64,000 nucleotides of DNA from Rhynchopus sp. YZ270_cl-10 (taxonomy: Eukaryota > Euglenozoa > Diplonemea > Diplonemida > Diplonemidae). Location of the stretch: contig OZ037928.1 in the NCBI GenBank assembly GCA_964035575.1, forward strand, positions 310,001 to 374,000, written 5' to 3'. The notes under the pieces were generated by a model. The model saw only the letters and a list, made by a program, of their open reading frames with translations. It did not search any database and was not told the origin of the DNA. The translations under genes were made by a program, and so were the position numbers. Of the stretch, positions 42,281-50,361 are shown in pieces; within the stretch, counting starts at the first letter, position 1, and every line of letters begins with the position of its first letter.

Positions 42281-43396
42281 TCACTGCGACAGTCTCGGTC
42301 GCTTGCAGTCTTCCTCAGGTGATTCGTATCGCTTCCGTTTCGGACGGGCCACCACAAACTTCATCAGGTTCGCCTTCTTCACAGCGCTCGACACAACAGC
42401 ACTGCACCCAGAGAGGTGGATGGTTTGTAAGGTGTCAGACACACTCTCGCAGAAACAGCGCTCGTCAATGTGCTGAACACTGTCGAGTGAAGATAAGTCG
42501 AGAGCTGTTAAACTGGTACATTCGGAGAGAAAAAAGCTTCCAATGCGTTTTAGACAATTGAGTGACGACAAGTCGACAGATGTTAAACTTCTACACCCAT
42601 TGAGGAAGTAGTCCCCAACATGAGTGAGACTGGTGAGTGAAGATAAGTCGATGGCTGTTAAACTCCTGCAATCGGAGAGAAAAAAGCTTCCAATGCGTTG
42701 AAGATTGAGTGAAGATAAGTCGAGTGATGTTAAACTGGTGCAGCAGTAGAGAAAGCCGTCCCCAACGTGCGTGAGACTGTTGAGGGAAGACAAGTTCAGG
42801 ACTGTTAAACCGCTGCCTTCGTACAGGAAGTAGTCCCCAACGCGTTCAAGGCTGTTGAGTGAAGACAAGTCAAGAGATGTTAAACTGCTGCAGCAGTAGA
42901 GAAAGCCGTCCCCAACGTGCGTGAGAGTGTTGAATGAAGACAAGTCGACTGATGTTAAACTGCTGCACTGACGGAGGAAGCCGTCCTCAATGCGCGTGAC
43001 AGTCGACACAGCACTCAGATCAAGTCGCGTCAACGATGTGTCAGCCAAGAACCAACCAGGAATGACAGTCGTAACCTCCGCCTGCAGAAGCAAACACGCC
43101 ACCTCAGGATCCCTCACCTCCTCCAACCTCTCTGGCCTCAGGTTTGTCTCACCCAACGCATGAAGAGCTGCTATGGCTTCACACCTTTTTGTCGTCGTCA
43201 CCAAAATCGTGTCCCCAGCACTCAGCTGCGTCATGTCCGCTCCTTCGCCCATCGCTTTGTCTCCGAAACTCATGTCAAAGCTGTCTTCAGGCAGCCCCAC
43301 TGCAGACGCCACCTTCCGCCGCATGTCCTCCACTGTGTCAGCCAGAGCCACCTCAATCACGTGTGTCTTGTCGCAAAACTCCACATTCAGATCCAT
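42281..43396 (-). CDS. UBL-LRR protein L6 (371 aa)
   Basis: UBL, linker and about eight LRR units. Two units carry the GLTVLNLSSLNS form shared with L8 and L9, and one is the short SSLNLQRIGSFF form shared with L2. The cap is TLQTIHLSGCSAV. The tail reads VARPKRKRYESPEEDC, a Tyr replacing Asp. The 3' flank (42189-42280) is of the same type as that of L8, indicating a shared duplication history. Its 5' flank is shortened to about 13 bp of family sequence before diverging. Confidence 0.88.
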   Translation of the reverse strand: MDLNVEFCDKTHVIEVALADTVEDMRRKVASAVGLPEDSFDMSFGDKAMGEGADMTQLSAGDTILVTTTKRCEAIAALHALGETNLRPERLEEVRDPEVACLLLQAEVTTVIPGWFLADTSLTRLDLSAVSTVTRIEDGFLRQCSSLTSVDLSSFNTLTHVGDGFLYCCSSLTSLDLSSLNSLERVGDYFLYEGSGLTVLNLSSLNSLTHVGDGFLYCCTSLTSLDLSSLNLQRIGSFFLSDCRSLTAIDLSSLTSLTHVGDYFLNGCRSLTSVDLSSLNCLKRIGSFFLSECTSLTALDLSSLDSVQHIDERCFCESVSDTLQTIHLSGCSAVVSSAVKKANLMKFVVARPKRKRYESPEEDCKRPRLSQ

Positions 43397-43793
43397 GATT
43401 TTGTGTTTGAATTCTCTTTTTCTGTACGGAGAATATTGGAGACACAGGTAAATTAAGTCTGTGTGATGCAGGGTCCGGTTGGGGGTGTGCTGAGAACATA
43501 TGATGAGGAAAACTCGAGTGTGGCACCTTTTTTTTTCTTGAGAGAGTTTCTTCTTGGACTTTTAGCCTCTTTTTGTTGGTATTTTTCGTTTTTTATTTTG
43601 TGTTGCTGTGTATCCTTTCAGTTTTAAAAATAGAGAAAGGTGCAAGACGTAGTTACATCTTCCACGCTGTTTTAAGCAGCTTTTATGAAAAGCTATCAAA
43701 AGCTGACCCCCTGCCCCATCATCCCTTTCCCCTTTTGAACGAATCGTTGCAGGCGCAGGTGAGACGCGTGAAGCTGCACCGTATCGTGGTCTG
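43397..43793. other. L6-L7 spacer
   Basis: Contains the GATGCAGGGTCCGGTTGGGG unit (43465) and the GTGCAAGACGTAGTTACATC block (43640). No gene. Confidence 0.5.
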
Positions 43794-44984
43794 TCACTGC
43801 GACAGTCTCGGTCGCTTGCAGTCTTCCTCAGGTGATTCGTCTCGCTTCCGTTTCGGACAGGCTTGCACAACAAGATGACTCAAGTCCGACTCCTCCACAG
43901 CGCTCGACACAACAGCACTGCACCCAGAGAGGTGGATGGTTTCTAAAGTGCCAGCAAGACCCCAGCAGAAGCCGCGGTCAATGTGCTTAACACTGCTGAG
44001 TGAAGAAAAGTTGAGAGCTGTTAAACCGCTGCACCCATACAGGAAGTTGTACCCAACGTGCTCAAGGCTGCTGAGTGAAGACAGATCCAGAGCTGTCAAA
44101 CTCGTGCATCCATTGAGGAACTCGTTACCAACGTGCGTGAGACTGTTGAGTGAAGATAAGTCGAGTGATGTTAAACTGCTGCAGTACTCCAGGAAGCACT
44201 GCCCAACGTGCTCAAGGCTGCTGAGTGAAGACAGATCCAGAGCTGTCAAACTCGTGCATCCATTGAGGAACTCGTTACCAACGTGCGTGAGACTGTTGCG
44301 TGAAGATAAGTCGAGTGATGTTAAACTGCTGCAGTACTCCAGGAAGCACTGCCCAACGTGCTCAAGGCTGCTGAGTGAAGACAGATCCAGAGCTGTCAAA
44401 CTCGTGCATCCACTGAGGAACTTGTAATCAATGTGCGTGAGACTGAATGAAGATAAGTAGAGAGATGTTAAACTGCTGCAGTCATCGAGGAAGTAGTCCC
44501 CAACGTGCGTGAGACTGTTGAATGAAGATAAGTCGACAGATGTCAAACTCCTGCAGCCCCGGAGGAACTGATCCTCAATGCGCGTGACAGTCGACACAGC
44601 ACTCAGATCAAGTCGCGTTATCGACGTCCCCGCCAAGAACCAATAAGGAATGACAGTCGTAACCTCCGCCTGCAGAAGCAAACACGCCACCTCAGGATCC
44701 TTCACCTCCTCCAACCTCTCTGGAGTCAGGTCTGTCTCACCCAACGCACGAAGCGCTGCTATGGCTTCACCCCTTTTTGTCGTCGTCACCAAAATCGTGT
44801 CCCCAGCACTCAGCTGCGTCATGTCCGCTCCTTCGCCCATCGCTTCGTCTCCGAAACTCATGCCAAAGCTGTCTTCAGGCAGCCCCACTGCAGACGCCAC
44901 CTTCCGCCGCATGTCCTCCACTGTGTCAGCCAGAGCCACCTCAATCACGTGTGTCTCGTCGCAAAACTCCACATTCAGATCCAT
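43794..44984 (-). CDS. UBL-LRR protein L7 (396 aa), with fresh internal duplication
   Basis: UBL 1-70, linker, about nine LRR units, a cap reading LETIHLSGCSAV and the standard tail. A two-unit (150-bp) segment is tandemly repeated at 44061-44210 and 44211-44360, with one difference seen (GTTGAG versus GTTGCG), and the next unit starts a third copy. The C-terminal unit has FSSLSSVKHIDRGF, a form also in L9. All leucine positions are kept, so the duplicated units look functional. Confidence 0.9.
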   Translation of the reverse strand: MDLNVEFCDETHVIEVALADTVEDMRRKVASAVGLPEDSFGMSFGDEAMGEGADMTQLSAGDTILVTTTKRGEAIAALRALGETDLTPERLEEVKDPEVACLLLQAEVTTVIPYWFLAGTSITRLDLSAVSTVTRIEDQFLRGCRSLTSVDLSSFNSLTHVGDYFLDDCSSLTSLYLSSFSLTHIDYKFLSGCTSLTALDLSSLSSLEHVGQCFLEYCSSLTSLDLSSRNSLTHVGNEFLNGCTSLTALDLSSLSSLEHVGQCFLEYCSSLTSLDLSSLNSLTHVGNEFLNGCTSLTALDLSSLSSLEHVGYNFLYGCSGLTALNFSSLSSVKHIDRGFCWGLAGTLETIHLSGCSAVVSSAVEESDLSHLVVQACPKRKRDESPEEDCKRPRLSQ

Positions 44985-45340
44985 GATTTTGTGTTGCTGT
45001 GTTTTTCTTGCTTCGTTATTTGTGCCTTTTGTGGTTGTGGTGTTGTGAGTGCTTTGGGGAGGGTGATGAGGCAGGGATGAACGGAGAATATTGGAGACAC
45101 AGGTTAATTAAGTCTGTGTGATGCAGGGTCCGGTTGGGGGTGAGCTGAGAACATGATGAGGAAATCTTTTTTTTTTTTTCGAGAGAGAGAGTTTCTTCTT
45201 GGATTATTCGTCTTTTTTTGTATCTACCCCCTCCCGTGTATACGTCCCGTGCATATGTCCGTGTTGATCGAGGCTCGTACATATATGACTGTCGATGCAG
45301 GCGCAGGTGAGAAGCGTGAAGCTGCACCGTTCGTGGTCTG

Positions 45341-46312
45341 TCACTGCGACAGTCTCGGTCGCTTGCAGTCTTCCTCAGGTGATTCGTCTCGCTTCCGTTT
45401 CGGACAGGCATCCACCACAAACTTCATCAGGCCCGCCTTCTCCACAGCGCTCGACACAACAGCACTGCACCCAGAGAGGTGGATCGTTTGTAAGGTGCCA
45501 GACACCCTCTGGCAGAAACAGCGCTGATTAATGTGCGTAACACTGCTGAGTGAAGATAGGTCGATAGCTGTTAAACTGGTGCATCCCCACAGGAAGAAGC
45601 TTCCAATGCATGTAAGATGCTTGAGTGAAGACAAGTCGAGAGATGTTAAACCGGTGCAGTCCTGGAGGAAGGTGTCCCCAACGTGCGTGAGACTGTTGAA
45701 TGAAGATAAGTCCACGGAAGTTAAACTGTTGCAGTTGTAGAGGAAGCCGTCCCCAACGTGCGTGAGATGCTCGAGAGAAGACAAGTTCAGGACTGTTAAA
45801 CTGCTGCCTTCGTACAGGAAGAAGTCCCCAACGTGCTCAAGGCTGTTGAAAGAAGACAAGTCAAGAGATGTTAAACTGCTGCACTCGTAGAGGAAGTTGT
45901 CCTCAATCCGCGTGACAGTCGACACAGCACTCAGATCAAGTCGCGTTATCGACGTCCCCTCTAAGAAGCAACTAGGAATGACAGTCGCAACCTCCGCCTG
46001 CAGAAGCAAACACGCCACCTCAGGATCCTCCACCTCCTCCAACCTCTGTATCGTCAGGTCTGTCTCACCCAACGCATGAAGCGCTGCTATGGCTGCAAAC
46101 TTCATCGATTTCGTCACCACAATCGTGTCCCCAGCACTCAGCTGCGTCATGTCCGCTCCTTCGCCCATCGCTTTGTCTCCGAAACTCATGTCAAAGCTGT
46201 CTTCAGGCAGCCCCACTGCAGACGCCACCTTCCGCCGCATGTCCTCCACTGTGTCAGCCAGAGCCACCTCAATCACGTGTGTCTTGTCGCAAAACTCCAC
46301 ATTCAGATCCAT
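45341..46312 (-). CDS. UBL-LRR protein L8 (323 aa)
   Basis: The UBL has a variant edge: GDTIVVTKSMKFAAIAALHA instead of GDTILVTTTKR. Linker LTIQRLEEVEDPEVAC, six LRR units, a cap reading LQTIHLSGCSAVV, and the tail ACPKRKRDESPEED. Its 5' flank diverges about 15 bp before the ATG. Its 3' flank matches L6. Confidence 0.88.
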   Translation of the reverse strand: MDLNVEFCDKTHVIEVALADTVEDMRRKVASAVGLPEDSFDMSFGDKAMGEGADMTQLSAGDTIVVTKSMKFAAIAALHALGETDLTIQRLEEVEDPEVACLLLQAEVATVIPSCFLEGTSITRLDLSAVSTVTRIEDNFLYECSSLTSLDLSSFNSLEHVGDFFLYEGSSLTVLNLSSLEHLTHVGDGFLYNCNSLTSVDLSSFNSLTHVGDTFLQDCTGLTSLDLSSLKHLTCIGSFFLWGCTSLTAIDLSSLSSVTHINQRCFCQRVSGTLQTIHLSGCSAVVSSAVEKAGLMKFVVDACPKRKRDESPEEDCKRPRLSQ

Positions 46313-47551
46313 GATTTTGTGTTGTGTTACGTGTTTGAATACCCTTTTTCTGTTCCTGCTGTGGTTGTGTTGTGCGGGCTTTGGGGGAGGGTGTGCAGGA
46401 TGTACAGTACATATCGTGGTTTACATCTGATATGCACAGACGAACGGAGAATATTGGAGACACGGGTTAATTAAGTCTGTGATGCAGGGTCCGGTTGGGG
46501 GTGTGCTGAGAACATGATGAGGAAAACTCGAGTGTGTCACCTTTTTTTAAAGAGAGTTTCTTCTTGCATTTTTAGCCTCTTTTTGTTGCATTGCTATTTT
46601 TCGTTTTCATTTTTTGTGTTGCTGTGTATCCTTTCAGTTTAAAAAAAAAGAAAAGTTTATAAGATGATCCTAAGCCTCTCGTGCTTAGTCACCTTATCAT
46701 ATTCGTTATCGCACAGCATCAGCTGCGCTGGCTTCTACAAGTTTGTTGTCAGGGATGATGTAAAAAAAATGTAAAGGTGCAAGACGTAGTTACATCTTCC
46801 ACGCTTTTTTTAAGCAGCTTTTATGAAAATCTATTTGTCGGGTGAAGAAAAACCGACCATCATCATGGAGAAAAAATGGTGGTATCGGGTCACTCTGTTG
46901 CATCGATACAGCTGTGTCGAGTTGTTCTCTTTTTGCCTATTTTTCTGCACTCTTTTTCGTTCGTTGTACTGTCTTTGTTTTGGTTGTTGTTAGAATCAAC
47001 AATCGCCTATCGAGTTCTGTGAAATACCAGGAACTCCTTTTCATGTCTTATCCATGGAAACAGTATCGTAAAGGGGGTCCAAATAACTTCATTATTCGGT
47101 AACTTTGAAAAGAATTATTTCATATACTTTCTTTTCAAAAGAAAAAATTGTGGAGGGGGAAAAAAAGTTAATTGGGGGTAAACGTATCTGTGTCTGGTTT
47201 GTTTTCTTTATCATTTTTTGATGTGGTCTTTAAATCATTGAAAGGGTGCTGGCTGACGACACTGAGGACCTCCTTGGCCCAGAGCTGTTCTCGAAGTCAA
47301 GCACGACCCGGCTGTACACTGGCGGCCTCAACACAGGTCCGCTTCTCATCTGGGCAAAAACAGCCGAAAAACAGCAAACGGGGGAAGAATAAAAGGAGAG
47401 GTTGGGGAAAAGGTCTGCTCAACCAGCCAGCAACTTCACGGCAGCCACCACGTCTCCTTCCGCAGTGTGCAGCTGTGACGTGGAAACTCTCAGGAGGACT
47501 GTCGTTGCAGGCGCAGGTGAGAAGCGTGAAGCTGCACCGTATCGTGGTCTG
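46313..47551. other. L8-L9 spacer with a LINE fragment
   Basis: Repeated spacer units near 46475 and 46775, a LINE 3' fragment at 46649-46761, the CATCGATACAGCTGTGTCGA segment (46901) shared with 40303, and the downstream block at 47215-47390. No gene. Confidence 0.5.
46649..46761 (-). mobile_element. 5'-truncated LINE copy (about 110 bp)
   Basis: GTTTATAAGATGATCCTAAG through GTTGTCAGGGATGATGT matches 841-950 almost exactly. It sits in a spacer block whose other copies (40077, 43620, 49418) are uninterrupted, and is bounded by A-runs that may be the target duplication. Confidence 0.88.
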
Positions 47552-48823
47552 TCACTGCGACAGTCTCGGTCGCTTGCAGTCTTCCTCAGGTGATTCGTCT
47601 CGCTTCCGTTTCGGACAGGCTTGCACCACAAAATCACTCAAGCCTGCCTCCTCCACAGCGCTCGACACAACAGCACTGCACCCAGAGAGGTGGATGGTTT
47701 GTAAGGTGTCAGCAAGACCATAGCAGAAGCCGCGCTGGTCAATGTGCTTAACACTGCTGAGTGAAGATAAGTCGACAGATGTTAAACCGCTGCACCTTTT
47801 GAGGAAGCTGGCCCCAATGCACTCAAGACTGCTGAGTGAAGACAGATCCAGAGCTGTCAAACTCGCACATCCATTGAGGAAGCAGTCCCCAACGTGCGCG
47901 ATATTTTTGAATGAAGACACGTCAAGAGCTGTTAAACTGCTGCATTCCTGGAGGAAGCCTTCCCCAACGTGCGTGAGACTGTTCAGCGAGGACAAATCGA
48001 CAGCTGTCAAACTCCTGCATTCAGAGAGAAAAAAGCTTCTAATGTGTTTAAGACTGTTGAGTGAAGACAAGTCGAGAGATATTAAACTGGTGCACTGCTG
48101 CAGGAAGTTGTCCCCAACGTGCGTGAGACTGTTGAATGAAGACAAGTCGACAGCTGTCAAACTGGTGCAGCCGTAGAGAAAGCAGTTCCCAACGTGCGTG
48201 AGATTCTTGAGGGAAGACAAGTTCAGGACTGTTAACCCGCTGCATTCGTACAGGAAGGCGCCCCCAACGTACTCAAGGCTCTTGAGCGAAGTCAAGTCGA
48301 CTGCTTTTAAATTGCTGCAGTTCTGGAGGAAGCTGCTCTCAACGTGCGTGAGAATGTTGAATGAAGTCAAGTCGACAGATGTTAAACTCATGCATCCACG
48401 GAGGAAGTCAGCCTCAATGCGCGTGACAGTCGACACAGCACTCAGATCAAGTCGCGGTATCGATGTCTCCGCCAAGAACCAACAAGGAATGACAGTCGCA
48501 ACCTCCGCCTGCAGAAGCAAACACGCCACCTCAGGATCCTCCACCTCCTTCAACCTCTCTGGCGTCAGGTCTGTCTCACCCAACGCATGAAGCGCTGCTA
48601 TGGCTTCACACCTTTTTGTCGTCGTCACCAAAATCGTATCCCCAGCACTCAGCTGCGTCATGTCTGCTCCTTCGCCCATCGCTTCGTCTCCGAAACTCAT
48701 GCAAAAGCTGTCTTCAGGCAGCCCCACTGCAGACGCCACCTTCCGCCGCATGTCCTCCACTGTGTCAGCCAGAGCCACCTCAATCACGTGTGTCTCGTCG
48801 CAAAACTCCACATTCAGATCCAT
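47552..48823 (-). CDS. UBL-LRR protein L9 (423 aa), longest array
   Basis: Start at the family ATG 48823; the open frame reaches 48976, but without UBL homology. The UBL shows SFCMSFGDEAM. About ten LRR units, including variants SLISLDLSSLNS and SLTALDVSSFKN. The cap is LQTIHLSGCSAVV, followed by the standard tail. The 5' flank diverges shortly before the ATG, so it is probably driven by different upstream sequence than L2-L5 and L7. Confidence 0.88.
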   Translation of the reverse strand: MDLNVEFCDETHVIEVALADTVEDMRRKVASAVGLPEDSFCMSFGDEAMGEGADMTQLSAGDTILVTTTKRCEAIAALHALGETDLTPERLKEVEDPEVACLLLQAEVATVIPCWFLAETSIPRLDLSAVSTVTRIEADFLRGCMSLTSVDLTSFNILTHVESSFLQNCSNLKAVDLTSLKSLEYVGGAFLYECSGLTVLNLSSLKNLTHVGNCFLYGCTSLTAVDLSSFNSLTHVGDNFLQQCTSLISLDLSSLNSLKHIRSFFLSECRSLTAVDLSSLNSLTHVGEGFLQECSSLTALDVSSFKNIAHVGDCFLNGCASLTALDLSSLSSLECIGASFLKRCSGLTSVDLSSLSSVKHIDQRGFCYGLADTLQTIHLSGCSAVVSSAVEEAGLSDFVVQACPKRKRDESPEEDCKRPRLSQ

Positions 48824-49670
48824 GATTTTGTATTTGAATACCCTTTTACTGTTGTTACTGTGGTTGTGTGGCTTTTGGGGGTGTGCAGACAGCACATCGA
48901 CAGACACTGCATCCACAACAGTGCGCAGGAGGGCAGACTGCGGAGGCTTCTTGCACACACTGAGAGGGAGCTGCACCTAGGCGGTGCCGTCCATGGCACA
49001 GCTGAGAGGATGACACTTGTGAGTTGCGTTTTGTTTTTGTTTTGCTTGTTGCTGAAAGAGTCGCAGGAAGTCAGGAAGCACACAATCAACTGAAATATGC
49101 AGCAGAAGACGAACGGGACAATAAACATGACATTTTTGTGAGAGTTTCTTCTTGGATTATTTGCGTCTTTTTTTTTTTTTTTTTGTACCGACCTTCCCCC
49201 GTGAAATGGCCCCCCTCCAAAAACTGGTATTTTGGGACAATTTCAAGGGAGTAGCGGGGACAACCTTTGCTCTCCCTTCTTCACACCAAAACGGCCCCCT
49301 ACAGTACGAGAAATTGTCCTCCCCCCCTCACTTTTTCCCTCAGGGGGGACAATTTCACGGGAGAGGGTCGGTATTGTTATTTTTCGTTTTATTTTTTGTG
49401 TTGCTGTCCATCCTTTCAGTTTTAAAAAATAGAGAAAGGTGCAAGACGTAGTTACATCTTCCACGCTGTTTTAAGCAGCTTTTATGAAAAGCTATCAAAA
49501 GCTGACCCCCTGCCCCATCATCCCTTTCCCCTTTAGAACAAAACACAACTCACTTCTGATAAACAATACTTCTATCAGTTAGACACAACAACAGAAAAGA
49601 TTTATAAGATGACCTCTACGTCTCTCATTGCTTGCAGGGGGGAAAAAATTGCTTTTTTTTTTTGTGTAAA
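48824..49670. other. L9 upstream and ankyrin-TPR 3' flank
   Basis: 49140-49380 has T-runs and two GGGGGACAATTTC-type repeats, partly inverted (49225-49375). 49435-49560 is the spacer block shared with the cluster. 49590-49625 bears the TTTATAAGATGACCTC tail motif. No gene. Confidence 0.45.
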
Positions 49671-50330
49671 TCAGGCGCACCTATAGGGACACACCCCTCT
49701 TGTTGCTCTAGTGTTGCAGGTTCCGCAGAGGGGTTGCGCACAGCATGTAGTTTCTGCATAGTCACGTGTCCGGTTCTCGCACAGTCTGCAATCAAACCAG
49801 TCGTGACGGGGTGCGCGGCGGGGGGGGTCTGGGATTATCTCCTCCTCCTCCTCGTCGTCCTCCTCTGCGTGCCCCACCATACCTCGCCCAAAGGCCCCGC
49901 AGAAGCGAGGACCCTGTGGTGAGTAGTCGTCATCTTCGTCTTCGCCTTCTTCCTCATCCTCGGCCAGGCCCATCATATCACGGTACGCCTCGCAATCCTG
50001 CAGCCCAGCCATGGCAGCTTCCAGCTCCGCCCGCATCCCCCCGAGGGGTGTGTCGTTCTGTGGTTGTGGTGTGTCCTCCTCAGGTCGGTCTGCGCCGACG
50101 AGCTGCTTTGCGTGGTTCAGTGCGTTGAGGAGCTCTGCAGAAGGGGGGTCGCTGAGCTTGCACGCGGTGCTGAAGGCCCACAGCGCCTCGACAGGGCTTC
50201 CTAGCTGCAGGTAGGCGCAGCCTTTCCTATAGTGGCCTTTGTGCCATTCGGGGCTGCGCTCAACAGCCTTCTTGCCGTCAGAGAGGGCAAGGTCGAACTT
50301 CTCGAGAGACCTGATAAATGAGTTGTACGC
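49671..50330 (-). CDS. Ankyrin-TPR-zinc protein, last exon
   Basis: Reads YNSFIRSLEKFDLALSDGKK and WHKGHYRKGCAYLQLG (TPR helices), then an acidic linker (DEEEGEDEDDD, EEDDEEEEE) and a C-terminal eight-Cys module (CRLC, CC, CGTC, C, C within 40 residues), which is RING- or treble-clef-like. It completes the TPR that begins in the exon ending near 53363 (NYANRAAAYM), so I treat both as one gene. The acceptor lies in or near an A-run at 50331-50343 that belongs to a retroposon tail, and I could not fix the splice boundary. It stops at TGA 49673-49671. Confidence 0.72.
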   Translation of the reverse strand, partial: AYNSFIRSLEKFDLALSDGKKAVERSPEWHKGHYRKGCAYLQLGSPVEALWAFSTACKLSDPPSAELLNALNHAKQLVGADRPEEDTPQPQNDTPLGGMRAELEAAMAGLQDCEAYRDMMGLAEDEEEGEDEDDDYSPQGPRFCGAFGRGMVGHAEEDDEEEEEIIPDPPRRAPRHDWFDCRLCENRTRDYAETTCCAQPLCGTCNTRATRGVCPYRCA

Positions 50331-50361
50331 TTTTTTTTTTTTTGAAAACTTGGTTGTATTA

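Noticed and set aside
18237-48823. Plus-strand open frames of 60-130 codons opposite the UBL-LRR genes
   Set aside because: They recur at the same place in every paralogue because the minus-strand gene is conserved; their composition and frame breaks mark them as shadows.
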